Both the position numbers and the translations under genes were made by a program. DNA of 64,000 nucleotides from Mycobacterium sp. MBM (GTDB lineage Bacteria > Actinomycetota > Actinomycetes > Mycobacteriales > Mycobacteriaceae): NCBI GenBank assembly GCA_021648845.1, contig JAKJHY010000004.1, positions 220,237 through 284,236 of the forward strand. Direction: 5' to 3'. Positions within the stretch are counted from its first letter, which is position 1; each line of letters opens with the position of its first letter. A model generated the notes under the pieces. The model saw nothing but the letters and a program-made list of their open reading frames with translations, was not told where the DNA came from and searched no databases. Below, in pieces: positions 7,448 through 18,219 of the stretch.

Positions 7448-9292
7448 ATGGATACGGTCAGTGACACGCCCACCGCGAGCGTAGGGGCGACACGCGTCGA
7501 TCGCGACGTGGTGAACAGGTTCGCGACCTGCTGCCGGGCGCTGGGACTGTCGGTCAACGGCCGGCAGCGTCCCGCTGATCCCGCCGCGGCGCGGTCAGGG
7601 TTCACCGAACTGACCCGTATCGCTCGCGAGCAGTGCGACGCGTGGATCGGTCTGGCGGCCGCCGGAGCGGGCACCGGCCAGGATGCCGGTCAGGTCATCG
7701 CCGCCATCTGGAGCACACTGGGCACCCTCGGTGTGCTGACCCGCGAAATCGAGCTGGGCGCCGACGAGCTCGGCTTCACCTACGACACCGGCCTCTACCT
7801 GCAGTTCCGGGCGACCGGACGAGACGATATCGCGCTCGCATACGCGGCATCGCTCGGCGAGACCGGAGACTTCGCGGACGCCGATCAGCTTGTCGAGGAA
7901 CTGATCTCGCGCCGGCCCGCGTGGTTGCAGGCGCGCTGGGTGCGGGTTGCGCTCTACCACCGCAGCCGACGCTGGTCGGACGTGGTGCGCACGCTGACTC
8001 CGGTGGTCAACGATCCCAGGCTCGACGAGCACTACGCGCACGCCGCCCGGGTGACGCTGGCCATCGCGCTGGCGAACCTGGGCATGTTCGCCCCCGCGCT
8101 CTCGCACCTGGACAACCCGGAGGGGCCCATCTCCGTGGCCGTCGTCGACGGTGGTTTGGTCAAGGGGCTGTGCCTGCGGGCGCAGGGCGAGGACGACGAA
8201 GCCGCCGACGTGCTGGCCGAGCTGTACGCCGCCCACCCCGAACACGCCGGCATCGAAGAGGCGCTGTCGGACAAGTCATTCGGGCTGCAGACCACCACCG
8301 CCGCTCGTATCGAGGCGCGCAGCAATCCGTGGGATCCCGCCACCGAACCCGGCGAGTCCGACTTCGTGGACCCGGGTGCCAAGGAACGCAAGGCACATCT
8401 GTTGATCGAAGCCGAGGCCGAACTCGCGGAGTTCATCGGTCTGGAAGAGGTCAAGTACCAGGTTGCCCGCCTGAAAAGTTCGGTGGCAATGTCGATCCGT
8501 CGCCAGGAGCGCGGGCTGGCCGTCGCGCAGCGCACCAACCACCTGGTGTTCGCCGGTCCGCCGGGTACCGGTAAGACGACGATCGCCCGTGTGGTGGCCA
8601 AGATCTACTGTGGGCTCGGTCTTCTCAAGAAGGAAACGGTCCGCGAAGTGCACCGCGCCGACCTCATCGGCCAGCACATCGGCGAGACCGAGGCCAAGAC
8701 CAACGCCATCATCGACAGCGCCCTGGACGGTGTGCTGTTCCTCGACGAGGCCTATGCCCTGGTATCCACCGGCGCCAAGAACGATTTCGGCCTGGTTGCG
8801 ATCGACACCCTGCTGGCACGGATGGAGAACGACCGCGACCGGTTGGTCGTCATCGTCGCAGGCTACCGCGCCGACCTCGACCGCTTCCTCGACACCAACG
8901 AAGGTCTGCGGTCCCGATTCACCCGCAGTATCGACTTCCCCTCCTACAGCGCACCGGAACTGGTCGAGATGGCCACCCGGATGGCCGAGAAGCGCGACAG
9001 CATCTTCGAGCAGGCGGCCCACGACGAGATGGAGTCTCTGTTCGCGCACCTGGCCGCCAGCACCACCCCCGATGCCACCGGCACGGCGCGGCGCAGCCTC
9101 GACATCGCCGGTAACGGCCGGTTCGTGCGTAACCTCGTCGAGCGTTCCGAGGAGGAACGCGAATACCGATTGGACCATTCGGATTCCGATGACTTCACCG
9201 ACGAGGAACTGATGGCCATCACCGCCGAGGACGTCAACCGCTCGGCCGCTCCGCTGCTACGCGGGCTCGGACTGGCGGTGCCGGCCCGATGA
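7448..9292 (+). CDS. eccA3: ESX-3 AAA+ ATPase EccA3
   Basis: A 614-residue cytosolic CbxX/CfqX-type AAA+ ATPase of the ESX-3 system, thought to act on substrates or chaperones. The N-terminal half (to about residue 290) is the helical TPR-like domain. The AAA domain has Walker A GPPGTGKT at residues 370-377 and Walker B VLFLDEA at 429-435. Long stretches such as GQHIGETEAKTNAIIDSALDG and LDIAGNGRFVRN match M. tuberculosis EccA3 as I remember it. The start cannot be further upstream because an in-frame TGA lies at 7442-7444. The N-terminus is not strongly conserved, so a slightly later start is possible. It is first in the ESX-3 operon, behind two IdeR-like boxes. Confidence 0.97.
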   Translation: MDTVSDTPTASVGATRVDRDVVNRFATCCRALGLSVNGRQRPADPAAARSGFTELTRIAREQCDAWIGLAAAGAGTGQDAGQVIAAIWSTLGTLGVLTREIELGADELGFTYDTGLYLQFRATGRDDIALAYAASLGETGDFADADQLVEELISRRPAWLQARWVRVALYHRSRRWSDVVRTLTPVVNDPRLDEHYAHAARVTLAIALANLGMFAPALSHLDNPEGPISVAVVDGGLVKGLCLRAQGEDDEAADVLAELYAAHPEHAGIEEALSDKSFGLQTTTAARIEARSNPWDPATEPGESDFVDPGAKERKAHLLIEAEAELAEFIGLEEVKYQVARLKSSVAMSIRRQERGLAVAQRTNHLVFAGPPGTGKTTIARVVAKIYCGLGLLKKETVREVHRADLIGQHIGETEAKTNAIIDSALDGVLFLDEAYALVSTGAKNDFGLVAIDTLLARMENDRDRLVVIVAGYRADLDRFLDTNEGLRSRFTRSIDFPSYSAPELVEMATRMAEKRDSIFEQAAHDEMESLFAHLAASTTPDATGTARRSLDIAGNGRFVRNLVERSEEEREYRLDHSDSDDFTDEELMAITAEDVNRSAAPLLRGLGLAVPAR

Positions 9293-10836
9293 GCGAACAG
9301 AACGAGGACCGGCGCGAATTCACCTCGCGCACACCGGTCAACGAGAATCCCGAACGTGTGGTGCATCGGCGAGGTTTCGTCACCCGTCATCAGGTATCGG
9401 GGTGGCGGTTCGTCATGCGCCGCATCGCATCCGGTGTGGCACTGCACGACACCCGAATGTTGGTCGACCCGCTGCGCACACAGAGTCGCGCCGTACTGGT
9501 CGGCGCCCTGGTGTCGGTCACCGTGGTGGCGGGTTGCTTCGTGTTCTCCTTGATCCGTCCCGGCGGAGATGCGGGAAGTTCGACCATCCTGGCCGATCGC
9601 GACACCTCCGCGCTCTACGTGCGCATCGGTGACATCGTGCATCCCGCACTGAACCTGACCTCGGCGCGGCTGATCGCCGGCCGTCCGGATAACCCGACCA
9701 TGGTCAAGAGCAGTGAGATCGACAAGTTCGCGCGCGGCAACCTGATCGGCATCCCGGGTGCGCCGGAGCGCATGGTGCAGAGCACTTCCCGCAACGCCGA
9801 CTGGACGGTCTGCGATGCCGTCTCCGGCACTGCCGCCGGGGTCACCCTGATCGCCGGCCCGCCCGACGAGCAGGGCGAGCGGGCGGCGCCGCTACCCGAC
9901 GACCGCGCGATTCTCGTGAACAACGTCGGCGGCGTGCACGCGGGTACCTGGTTGCTGTGGAACGGTAGGCGCAGTCCGATCGATCTGGGCAACCGCGCTG
10001 TCACGGACGCCCTCGGACTCGGCACCGACATTCCGGCGCCCCGCGTCATCGCGCCCGGCCTGTTCAACGCCATCCCGGAGTCCGCGCCGCTGGTCGCCCC
10101 GGTGCTGCCCGGCGCCGGTGAACCGCCGCGCTTCGCCCTGCCGGTCCCGGCACCGGTCGGCGCCGTCGTTGCCGCCTATGAAGCCGATAACACCATCCGC
10201 TACTTCGTGGTGCACGCCGACGGTCTGCAGCAGATTTCGCCGGTGCTCGCCGCGATCCTGCGGAACACCAATTCCTATGGGCTGCAGCAGCCGCCGCGCC
10301 TCGGCGCCGATGAGGTGGCCAAACTGCCGGTGGTGGGTGGCATCGACACCAGCGCCTACCCGAGCAACGAGGTCAGCCTGGTCGAACCCGGGCCGGCCCC
10401 GGTCACATGTGCACACTGGTCCAAACCGGCCGAGGCCACCGAGAGCACGCTGAACGTGTTGTCCGGTGCCGCGCTGCCGCTGCCCGACGGCCTGCGGACC
10501 GTCGAGCTGGTCGGTGCCGGCAGCGGATCGACCGCCGAGCGGGTGGCGTTGCCCCCCGGCGCCGGCTATTTCGTCCAGGCCAGCGGATCCGACCCCGCAG
10601 CCGCGCCGGCGGGCTCGGCGTTCTGGATCAGCGATACCGGGGTGCGCTACGGCGTCGATACTGCCGATGACGCTAAATCTGTTGCCGCCCTTGGTCTGAC
10701 GCCACCGCCGCTGGCGATTCCGTGGTCGGTGCTCACCCAGTTCGCTGCCGGTCCGACTCTTTCCAGGGTTGATGCGCTCGTCGCGCACGATGCCGTGTCG
10801 TCCGCGGTCGCGTCCGGTCCCGAAGGGGAGAACTGA
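9289..10836 (+). CDS. eccB3: ESX-3 core membrane protein EccB3
   Basis: A 515-residue EccB subunit of the inner-membrane secretion complex. A cytosolic N-terminus carrying the characteristic [23 protein letters not shown] segment is followed by one transmembrane helix at about residues 70-93. A large periplasmic domain makes up the rest. ATG at 9289 overlaps the eccA3 stop (ATGA), and its own stop overlaps the eccC3 start. No truncation is evident. Confidence 0.96.
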   Translation: MSEQNEDRREFTSRTPVNENPERVVHRRGFVTRHQVSGWRFVMRRIASGVALHDTRMLVDPLRTQSRAVLVGALVSVTVVAGCFVFSLIRPGGDAGSSTILADRDTSALYVRIGDIVHPALNLTSARLIAGRPDNPTMVKSSEIDKFARGNLIGIPGAPERMVQSTSRNADWTVCDAVSGTAAGVTLIAGPPDEQGERAAPLPDDRAILVNNVGGVHAGTWLLWNGRRSPIDLGNRAVTDALGLGTDIPAPRVIAPGLFNAIPESAPLVAPVLPGAGEPPRFALPVPAPVGAVVAAYEADNTIRYFVVHADGLQQISPVLAAILRNTNSYGLQQPPRLGADEVAKLPVVGGIDTSAYPSNEVSLVEPGPAPVTCAHWSKPAEATESTLNVLSGAALPLPDGLRTVELVGAGSGSTAERVALPPGAGYFVQASGSDPAAAPAGSAFWISDTGVRYGVDTADDAKSVAALGLTPPPLAIPWSVLTQFAAGPTLSRVDALVAHDAVSSAVASGPEGEN

Positions 10837-13800
10837 TGAGTCGTTTGATCTTCGAGGCTCGCCGTCGTCTGCCCGTACCGGAGGCGCGCAAGGGCACCAT
10901 CACCATCGAGGCGCCGCCGTCGCTGCCGCGGCTGGTGCCGCCGTCGTTGTTGCGTCGGGTGTTGCCGTACCTCATTGTGATTCTGATCGTCGGGATGATC
11001 GTGGCGCTGTTTGCCACCGGTATGCGGATGATCTCGCCGACGATGTTGTTCTTCCCGTTCGTGTTGCTGCTGGCTGCGACCGCGCTGTACCGCGGTTCGG
11101 ATAACAAGTTGCGCACCGAGGAGGTCGACGCCGAGCGCGCCGATTATCTGCGGTATCTGTCGGTGGTTCGCGACAACGTGCGTGCCCAGGCCGATGCGCA
11201 GCGCGCGTCGTTGCAGTGGTCGCATCCGGATCCGCAGTTGCTGGCCGCGGTGCCCGGCACGCGCAGGCAGTGGGAACGCGATCCCGGTGACGGTGACTTT
11301 CTGGTGGTGCGGACCGGTGTGCACGATGTCCCGCTGAACACGGCGTTGCGGGTCAAGGACGCCGCTGATGAGGTCGATCTGGAACCGGTGGCGCATACCA
11401 CGTTGCGTGGGTTGCTCGATGTGCATCGCACGGTGCGTGACGCCCCGACCGGTATCGATCTGGGCAAGGTATCGCGTATCACGGTGCTGGGGGAGTCCGG
11501 CGAGGTCCGGGATGCGCTGCGGGCGTGGGTGTCCCAGGCCGTCACCTGGCATGATCCGGCGGTGCTGGGTGTGGCGCTGGCCGCCCCGGATCTGGAGTCG
11601 GCGGACTGGTCATGGCTGAAGTGGCTGCCGCACACCGATGTTCCGGGCCAGGCGGACGGGGTGGGCCCGGCCCGCTACCTGGCGAGCACCGCAGATGGTC
11701 TGCGCGAACTGCTCGCCCCGGTGCTCGATGAGCGTGACGCATTCAGCGGTACCGCGTTGGCATCGGGTAAGCACCTGCTGGTGGTGCTCGACGACCCGGA
11801 CGCCGATCCGAGTGTCGTGGTGCCCACGGCGGGTGTGGCGGGTGTGACGGTGGTGCACCGCAGCACCACAGAGCCGCACCGTGAGCAGTATTCGGATCCT
11901 GAGCGGCCCATCCTGAAGATCTCCGGGGGCAGGATCGAACGCTGGCACAGCGGCGGCTGGCAGCCCTATGTCGATACCGCGGACGGGTTGTCGGCTGCTG
12001 CGGCCGCGCACCTGGGCCGTCGGCTGGCCCGCTGGGACACCAATCCGGAGCAGGCGCGCACCGCGGCGACCGGGGCGAGCACGTTCACCACGCTGTTCGG
12101 TATCGCGGATGCATCCGCGCTGGATGTGGCCAGCCTGTGGGCGCCGCGGCACCGTGACGAGGAACTGCGGGTGCCGATCGGGGTGACCGCGACCGGGGAG
12201 CCGTTGATCTTTGATCTCAAGGATGAGGCCGAGGGTGGGATGGGCCCGCACGGCCTGATGATCGGGATGACGGGTTCGGGTAAGTCCCAGACCCTGATGT
12301 CGATTCTGTTGTCGCTGCTCACCACCCATTCCGCTGACCGGCTGATCGTGATCTACGCCGATTTCAAGGGCGAGGCCGGCGCCGACATCTTCCGGCATTT
12401 CCCGCAGGTCGTCGCGGTGATCTCCAATATGGCCGAGAAGCGTTCGCTGGCGGATCGGTTCGCCGATACGCTGCGCGGTGAGGTCGCCCGCCGTGAGCAG
12501 TTGCTCAAGGAGGCGGGCCGGATGGTGCAGGGCAGCGCGTTCAACTCGGTGACCGAGTACGAGGCGGCCATCGCCTCGGGGGTGGCGGGGGCTGCGGATC
12601 TGCCGCCGATCCCGACGCTGTTCGTGGTGGCCGACGAGTTCACCCTGATGCTCGCCGAGCACCCGGAGTACGCGGAGCTGTTCGACTACGTGGCGCGCAA
12701 GGGTCGCTCGTTCCGGATTCACATCCTGTTCGCGTCGCAGACGCTGGATGTCGGGCGGATCAAGGATATCGACAAGAACACCTCGTATCGGATCGGTTTG
12801 AAGGTGGCCTCCCCGTCGATCAGCCGTCAGATCATCGGCACCGAGGATGCGTTCCAGATCGAGTCGGGCCGTGAGCACAAGGGCGAGGGTTTCCTGGTAC
12901 CGGCACCCGGGGCGAACCCGGTCAAGTTCCGCAGCACCTACGTCGATGGGATCTATGACCCGCCCCGGGCCGGGCAGTCGGTGGTGGTGCATTCGGTGCC
13001 CGAGCCGCAACCGTTCACCGCGGGCTGGGTGGAACCGGCGGCCGACACCGTCATCGTCACCCGCGACGTCGAGGACGCACCGCCGCCGCGCAAGCTGATC
13101 GCCACGATCGGTGACCAGCTCGCCCACTACGGTCCGCGGGCCCCGCAGCTGTGGCTGCCGCCGCTGGAGGAGACCATCCCGCTGGCCGACCTGCTCACCC
13201 GGGTCGAGGTCGGCGCACGCCAGTGGCGCTGGCCGCTCGGTGAGATCGACAAGCCATTCCAGATGCGCCGCGACGCATTGGTCTTCGATGCCGGCAGTGC
13301 GGCGGGCAACCTGCTCATCCATGGCGGGCCGAAATCGGGCAAGTCCACCGCGCTGCAGACCTTCATGCTGTCGGCCGCGGCACTGCACGCCCCCGGAGAG
13401 GTCAGCTTCTACTGCCTGGACTATGGCGGTGGGCAGTTGCGTGCGCTCGCCGAGCTGGCCCATGTGGGTGCGGTCGCCACACCCCTGGAACCCGAACTCA
13501 TCCGGCGCACCTTCGCCGAGCTGGAGCAACTGCTGCGCACCCGGCGCCAAGCCGGTGCCCGTGCGGGTTCGGGGACGTACACCGACGGTTACGGGGAGGT
13601 CTTCCTCGTGATCGACAACCTGTACGCGTTCAGCCGCGACAACATCGACACCTTCAACACCCGAAACCCGCTGCTGGCACGGGTCACCGAACTGGTCAAC
13701 GCCGGGCTGTCCTACGGCATCCACGTGGTGATCACCACGCCGAACTGGCTGGAGGTGCCGCTGGCCATGCGCGACGGTCTCGGGCTGCGGCTTGAGCTCA

Positions 13801-14816
13801 AGCTCAACGACTCCCGGGACAGCAATGTCCGGGTCACCGGCGCGCTGACCCGGCCCGCCGATGCGGTGCCCGCCGACCAGCCCGGACGCGGTCTGACCAT
13901 GGCCGCCGAGCATTTCCAGTTCGCCGCACCCGATCTGGGCGATATCGCGGTCATCAATGCCCGCCACCCGGGCGCCCATGCTCCGGCGGTGCGCCTGCTG
14001 CCCACCCAACTCTCACCGCAGGCCCTCGGCAGGCTGTATATCGGTGCCGAGCAGGTGGTCATCGGGCAGCGGGAAGAGGACCTGCGGCCGGTGGCGATCG
14101 ACTTCGCGCGCAACCCGCTGATGATGGTGTTCGGCGACACCCGCTCGGGCAAGACCACCCTGTTGCGGCATCTGATCCGCACCATCCGGGACAACTCGAC
14201 ACCGGATCAGGTCGCCTTCACCGTGATCGACCGGCGCCTGCACCTGGTCGACGAACCGCTGTTCGGCGACAACGAGTACACCCCGAACATCGATCGGGTC
14301 ACCCCGGCGATGTTGGGGTTGTCCGCGCTCGTCGCGAAGCGCCGCCCGCCGGCCGGTATGTCGGCAGCGGATCTGAAGGACTGGACCCTGCGTGCCAACG
14401 AGTCCGGCCAGAACCACTACCTGATCATCGATGACGTCGACCAGATCCCGGACGGTCCCGCGATCACCGGACCCTATGTGGGGCAGCGGCCGTGGACCCC
14501 GCTGCTGGGGTTGTTGGCCGAGGCCGGCGACCTCGGTCTGCGCGTCATCGTCACCGCGCGGGCCAGCGGATCGGCGCACGCGGTGATGACCGCGCCGCTG
14601 TTGCGCCGGCTCAACGATCTGCAGGCGACGACCGTGATGTTGTCGGGCAGCCCCGCCGACGGAGGCAAACTGCGCGGTGTGCGGTTCAGCAGGCTGCCGG
14701 CAGGCCGGGCGATGTTGCTCGGTGACGGCGAAGAAGCCACTTTTGTCCAGCTGGTGAATCCCCTCGTCCCCGAGGGAGTTTCGCCTACGGGTAGCAACGG
14801 AAAGGAATACAGCTGA
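10836..14816 (+). CDS. eccC3: ESX-3 FtsK/SpoIIIE-type motor ATPase EccC3
   Basis: A 1326-residue single-chain EccC, the motor and substrate-recognition ATPase. Two N-terminal transmembrane segments (about residues 35-80) are followed by three tandem FtsK/SpoIIIE ATPase domains. Their Walker A motifs are GMTGSGKS (477-484), GGPKSGKS (830-837) and GDTRSGKT (1100-1107). Matching Walker B-like acidic segments include [12 protein letters not shown] in domain 1 and [10 protein letters not shown] in domain 3. The gene is one unbroken frame, unlike ESX-1 where EccC is split. Starts and stops overlap by a single base (TGATG) with eccB3 and PE5. Confidence 0.97.
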   Translation: MSRLIFEARRRLPVPEARKGTITIEAPPSLPRLVPPSLLRRVLPYLIVILIVGMIVALFATGMRMISPTMLFFPFVLLLAATALYRGSDNKLRTEEVDAERADYLRYLSVVRDNVRAQADAQRASLQWSHPDPQLLAAVPGTRRQWERDPGDGDFLVVRTGVHDVPLNTALRVKDAADEVDLEPVAHTTLRGLLDVHRTVRDAPTGIDLGKVSRITVLGESGEVRDALRAWVSQAVTWHDPAVLGVALAAPDLESADWSWLKWLPHTDVPGQADGVGPARYLASTADGLRELLAPVLDERDAFSGTALASGKHLLVVLDDPDADPSVVVPTAGVAGVTVVHRSTTEPHREQYSDPERPILKISGGRIERWHSGGWQPYVDTADGLSAAAAAHLGRRLARWDTNPEQARTAATGASTFTTLFGIADASALDVASLWAPRHRDEELRVPIGVTATGEPLIFDLKDEAEGGMGPHGLMIGMTGSGKSQTLMSILLSLLTTHSADRLIVIYADFKGEAGADIFRHFPQVVAVISNMAEKRSLADRFADTLRGEVARREQLLKEAGRMVQGSAFNSVTEYEAAIASGVAGAADLPPIPTLFVVADEFTLMLAEHPEYAELFDYVARKGRSFRIHILFASQTLDVGRIKDIDKNTSYRIGLKVASPSISRQIIGTEDAFQIESGREHKGEGFLVPAPGANPVKFRSTYVDGIYDPPRAGQSVVVHSVPEPQPFTAGWVEPAADTVIVTRDVEDAPPPRKLIATIGDQLAHYGPRAPQLWLPPLEETIPLADLLTRVEVGARQWRWPLGEIDKPFQMRRDALVFDAGSAAGNLLIHGGPKSGKSTALQTFMLSAAALHAPGEVSFYCLDYGGGQLRALAELAHVGAVATPLEPELIRRTFAELEQLLRTRRQAGARAGSGTYTDGYGEVFLVIDNLYAFSRDNIDTFNTRNPLLARVTELVNAGLSYGIHVVITTPNWLEVPLAMRDGLGLRLELKLNDSRDSNVRVTGALTRPADAVPADQPGRGLTMAAEHFQFAAPDLGDIAVINARHPGAHAPAVRLLPTQLSPQALGRLYIGAEQVVIGQREEDLRPVAIDFARNPLMMVFGDTRSGKTTLLRHLIRTIRDNSTPDQVAFTVIDRRLHLVDEPLFGDNEYTPNIDRVTPAMLGLSALVAKRRPPAGMSAADLKDWTLRANESGQNHYLIIDDVDQIPDGPAITGPYVGQRPWTPLLGLLAEAGDLGLRVIVTARASGSAHAVMTAPLLRRLNDLQATTVMLSGSPADGGKLRGVRFSRLPAGRAMLLGDGEEATFVQLVNPLVPEGVSPTGSNGKEYS

Positions 14817-15127
14817 TGACGCTGCGGGTCGTTCCCGAAGGTTTGGCCGCTGCCGGTTCGGCGGTCGAGGCGATCACCGCGCGGCTGGCCGCCGCGCACG
14901 CCGCGGCGGCGCCGATGGTCAACGCCGTGCTGCCGCCGGCCGCCGATCCGGTGTCCTTGCAGACGGCCGCCGGACTCAGCGCCGCCGGCAACGAACACAG
15001 CACCGTCGCCGCGCTGGCCGTGCAAGAGCTGGGCCGCGCCGGGATGGGTGTCGCGCAGACCGGCGCCAGCTACGCCACCGGCGACGCACTCGCCGCCTCG
15101 ACCTACCTGATCGCGCGCGGCGGCTGA
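14816..15127 (+). CDS. PE5: ESX-3 PE protein (PE5)
   Basis: A 103-residue PE protein that pairs with the adjacent PPE and is exported through ESX-3. It is a helical hairpin: residues 1-35 and about 55-95 are Ala-rich helices, with the usual N-terminal [24 protein letters not shown] pattern. No C-terminal extension is present, as in the ancestral ESX-linked PE proteins. Its ATG shares one base with the eccC3 stop (TGATG), and PPE4 follows after one base. Confidence 0.93.
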   Translation: MTLRVVPEGLAAAGSAVEAITARLAAAHAAAAPMVNAVLPPAADPVSLQTAAGLSAAGNEHSTVAALAVQELGRAGMGVAQTGASYATGDALAASTYLIARGG

Positions 15128-15128
15128 G

Positions 15129-16688
15129 ATGACCGCTCCCGTCTGGATGGCACTGCCCCCTGAGGTGCACTCGGCACTGCTCAGCAGCGGTCCGGGGCCG
15201 GGGTCGTTGCTTGCTGCCGCGGGGGCCTGGCAGTCGCTGAGCGCCGAGTACGCCTCCGCGGCAGCCGAACTGGTGGCCTCCCTGGGGGGCGTGACGGCCG
15301 GGGTCTGGGAAGGACCCAGCTCCGAGCAGTACGTCGCCGCCCATCAGCCGTATCTGGTCTGGCTGGCGCAGGCCAGCGCCAAGAGCGCGGTCGCCGCGGC
15401 GCAGCACGAGACCGCGGCCGCCGCCTACACCACCGCGCTGGCCGCCATGCCCACACTCGCCGAACTGGCCGCCAACCACGCGCTGCACGGCGCGCTGCTG
15501 GCGACCAACTTCTTCGGTATCAACACCATCCCGATCGCGGTCACCGAAGCCGACTACGTCCGGATGTGGATTCAGGCCGCCACCACGATGAGCACCTACC
15601 AGGCGGTGTCCGCGGCGACGGTCGCGGCCACGCCGGTGCTGAAGCCCGCCCCGGTGCTGCTCACCCCGGGCGTCAGTGAGGCCGGCAGCGCCGGCGCCGC
15701 ATCCACCCAGGTACTCGCACAGGCTCAGGCCGTCAACTCGGCTGCAGCACTGAATGATTCGAATATCATCGTGCAGTTCCTGGAGCAGTACATCAAGTCG
15801 TTGCCGGGTGGGGACCTGATCCTGGAGTTCTTCCAGAACCCGGTCGGGATCCTGCGGCAGATGCTGATCGACTTCGCCACGAATCCGTCTGCGGCCCTGG
15901 TGACCTGGGGTCCGATGCTGTTCGCGCTCGCCTATCAGGCCATCCTCCAGCCGGTCGGCTGGGGCACCTGGATCGGCGTCTTCCTCTCTCCGCTGCTGAT
16001 CCCCGTCCTCGCCGGTGTCGGGCTGGCCATGCTGGGATTCCTGGCGCTGTTGCCCAAGTTCGACGACCTGCCGCCGATAGATCTCGGTGAGGCGCCTGCT
16101 GCCCAGCGCAGCGAACCCAATCTGCCGATCGCCAGCATCGCCCCGGCCGGCACTCCGACCGCGGCGGCTCCAGCGGCGGGCACCCCCGCGTCGGCGCCGG
16201 CCACCGCCCCGGCGGCGGCTCCCGCGGCGGCCGCGCCGGCGATGGCCTACGCGGTGTACGGCGGGCACCCGGGTGGCGGTTTCAGCCCGACCGTGCGGGA
16301 CAGCACGTCGGCCAAGGCGCCCGCATCGGGATCCTCGGCGGCGGTCGCCTCCGCGGCGGCGCTGTCGGCGGCCGAGCGGCGCAAGCGCCGCCGCAAGAAG
16401 GGCGGCGAGATCAAGGACCGCGCCTACGCCGACGAATTCATGGACTACGACGAGGATCCGGCGCCACCCCAACCCCGACCCGAGCCGCGGGTCTTCGCCT
16501 CCGAGCGCGACGCCGGACCGATGGGCTTCACCGGCGCGGTCGGCACCACCGACACCGCCGATGCCAAGGCCACCGGGATGACCGAGTTGGCCGGGGACGC
16601 TTTCGGCAACGGGCCCACCAATCCCATGCTGCCGGGCTCCTGGAGCCCCGACGATCCGTCGGCACCGGAAGGGGGCAAGCACACCTGA
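15129..16688 (+). CDS. PPE4: ESX-3 PPE protein (PPE4)
   Basis: A 519-residue PPE protein. The conserved N-terminal domain (about 1-180) begins with the family signature [14 protein letters not shown]. It contains [15 protein letters not shown] with the WxG-like turn that helps form the bipartite export signal with PE5. A hydrophobic central region (about 270-310) precedes an Ala/Pro-rich low-complexity stretch (about 340-380) and a basic [10 protein letters not shown] segment. Partner of PE5 and likely client of the EspG3 chaperone encoded downstream. In M. tuberculosis PE5-PPE4 contributes to siderophore-iron use. Confidence 0.94.
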   Translation: MTAPVWMALPPEVHSALLSSGPGPGSLLAAAGAWQSLSAEYASAAAELVASLGGVTAGVWEGPSSEQYVAAHQPYLVWLAQASAKSAVAAAQHETAAAAYTTALAAMPTLAELAANHALHGALLATNFFGINTIPIAVTEADYVRMWIQAATTMSTYQAVSAATVAATPVLKPAPVLLTPGVSEAGSAGAASTQVLAQAQAVNSAAALNDSNIIVQFLEQYIKSLPGGDLILEFFQNPVGILRQMLIDFATNPSAALVTWGPMLFALAYQAILQPVGWGTWIGVFLSPLLIPVLAGVGLAMLGFLALLPKFDDLPPIDLGEAPAAQRSEPNLPIASIAPAGTPTAAAPAAGTPASAPATAPAAAPAAAAPAMAYAVYGGHPGGGFSPTVRDSTSAKAPASGSSAAVASAAALSAAERRKRRRKKGGEIKDRAYADEFMDYDEDPAPPQPRPEPRVFASERDAGPMGFTGAVGTTDTADAKATGMTELAGDAFGNGPTNPMLPGSWSPDDPSAPEGGKHT

Positions 16689-16749
16689 GCGCACCCCGTC
16701 ATCCCCAGATCACGTCGTTTGACCACAGATCCCTCCGAAAGGAAATGCC

Positions 16750-17043
16750 ATGAGCATGCTCGACGCGCACATCCCGCAGCTGGTCGCCTCAGAGTCGGCG
16801 TTCGGCGCCAAGGCTGCGCTGATGCGCAGCACCATCGCCCAGGCCGAACAGGCCGCGCAGGCCTCGCAGGCCTTCCACATGGGCGAGTCGTCGGCCGCCT
16901 TCCAGGCTGCGCACGCCCGGTTCATCGAGGTCTCCGCCCGGGTGAACGCACTGCTCGACATCGCCCAGGCGAATCTGGCCGATGCCGCGGGCACCTACGT
17001 CGCGCAGGACGCGGCCGCCGCCAGCACCTACACCGCCATCTGA
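16750..17043 (+). CDS. esxG: ESX-3 substrate EsxG
   Basis: A 97-residue WXG100-superfamily protein, partner of EsxH. The helical hairpin carries the S-x-G-like GESSAAFQAAHARF turn in place of WxG, as in EsxG orthologues. MLDAHIPQLVASESAF and AQANLADAAGTYVA match M. tuberculosis EsxG closely. AAAGGAA lies just upstream of ATG 16750. The 61-base gap after PPE4 is the longest inside the operon and could hold an internal promoter. Confidence 0.97.
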   Translation: MSMLDAHIPQLVASESAFGAKAALMRSTIAQAEQAAQASQAFHMGESSAAFQAAHARFIEVSARVNALLDIAQANLADAAGTYVAQDAAAASTYTAI

Positions 17044-17070
17044 TCCACGTAAGCCGCTAGGAGAACTCAC

Positions 17071-17358
17071 ATGTCGCAGATCATGTACAACTACCCGGCC
17101 ATGCTCGCGCTGTCGGCGGAGATGAACGGGTTCGCGGGCGCCCTGAACGCGGTCGGCGCCGATATCGCCGCCGAGCAGGCGGCGCTGTCGGGCGCCTGGC
17201 AGGGCGATACCGGGATGACCTACCAGGCCTGGCAGACCCAATGGAACGCCAGCATGGCCGAACTGGTGCGTGCCTACCAGGCGATGGCCGGCACTCACGA
17301 GTCCAACACCATGTCGATGAACGCCCGCGACCGGGCAGAGGGCGCCAAATGGGGATAG
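17071..17358 (+). CDS. esxH: ESX-3 substrate EsxH (TB10.4-like)
   Basis: A 95-residue WXG100 protein secreted as a heterodimer with EsxG. The WxG motif is AWQGDTG (residues 42-48) and the C-terminus ends GAKWG. M. tuberculosis EsxH binds zinc through His14, His70, His76 and Glu77 (from memory of the solved structure). Here position 14 is Leu (ATLALS region, MLALSAEM) and position 70 is Gln (RAYQAM), while His76 and Glu77 are kept. The full zinc site is therefore probably absent. The stop is followed directly by the espG3 ATG. Confidence 0.97.
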   Translation: MSQIMYNYPAMLALSAEMNGFAGALNAVGADIAAEQAALSGAWQGDTGMTYQAWQTQWNASMAELVRAYQAMAGTHESNTMSMNARDRAEGAKWG

Positions 17359-18219
17359 ATGGCTGCTAATGCGGTCGAGCTGACCGTCGAGCAGGCATGG
17401 TTCATCGCGGAAGAGCTCGGTTGTGGATCGTTTCCGTGGGTGCTGGCGATCACGCCGCCCTACAGTGAGCCGTCCCATGCCGACCAGTTCGCGCTCGACC
17501 GAGTCGGCGAGCTGACCGAACTGGGCGTGATGTCCACCGGCGCGGTGATCAACTCCGCTGTCGCCCAGTGGATACAGCGGACCTGCCGGGCGCGGCAGTG
17601 GCTTGAACTACGAATCGTCGGACCGGACGGCGATATGCTGCGCGGGTTCGTCGCGCGGCACGACGAGAACTCCGTGGTGGCGCTGCGCAGCGGTGCTCTG
17701 GTGACCTTCACCGCAATGGACCTGCTGCACCCGAACGACCTGGTACCGGTGCTGGTCGCCGGACTCGAAGGTGCCCGCGCGGCCACCTTCGACGACTTCA
17801 CGGTGCCCGTGCGGGCAGGTGCGCGCGCCGACGAGAAGTTGCGCAACGGTGCCGATCTGACCGACGTGCTCGAATACCTCGGTATTCCGCGGACCGCACA
17901 ACCCGTGGTGGAGGCGGTGTTCAACGGCAGGCGCAGCTACGTGGAGATCGTCGCGGGTGAACACCGCGACGGTCACCGGGTCAGCACCGATGTCGGGGTC
18001 AGCGTCGTCGATTGCGAGGCCGGCCGCATATTGGTCAGCCCGACGAAAGCTTTTGACGGCGAATGGGTCTCCACATTCGCGCCCGGGACTGCGCCGGCCA
18101 TCGCCGCCGCAGTGGACAGACTCATCGCAGCACTGCCGCACGGATCGTGGTTTCCCGGCGTGCACCAGAACCGAGATTTCGACCAGAGAACGGAAGACCG
18201 ATGCCCGACAACACTGTGA
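17359..18219 (+). CDS. espG3: ESX-3 secretion chaperone EspG3
   Basis: A 286-residue EspG family cytosolic chaperone that binds the tip of the PPE partner in PE-PPE dimers. The N-terminal VELTVEQAWFIAEELGCGSFPWVLAI and the C-terminal half with the EIVAGEHRDGHRVSTDVGVSVVDCEAGRILVSP beta-segment fit the fold. ATG at 17359 follows the esxH TAG without a gap. The last 19 bases overlap eccD3. Expected client here is PE5-PPE4. Confidence 0.94.
   Translation: MAANAVELTVEQAWFIAEELGCGSFPWVLAITPPYSEPSHADQFALDRVGELTELGVMSTGAVINSAVAQWIQRTCRARQWLELRIVGPDGDMLRGFVARHDENSVVALRSGALVTFTAMDLLHPNDLVPVLVAGLEGARAATFDDFTVPVRAGARADEKLRNGADLTDVLEYLGIPRTAQPVVEAVFNGRRSYVEIVAGEHRDGHRVSTDVGVSVVDCEAGRILVSPTKAFDGEWVSTFAPGTAPAIAAAVDRLIAALPHGSWFPGVHQNRDFDQRTEDRCPTTL

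Noticed and set aside
11610..14009. 799-residue open frame antisense to eccC3
   Set aside because: Opposes the ATPase domains of eccC3, contains no family motif, and is the usual long shadow frame of a GC-rich gene.
14976..16694. 572-residue open frame antisense to PE5 and PPE4
   Set aside because: Arg/Gly-rich composition reflecting Ala/Pro codons on the other strand; no motif and no ribosome site.
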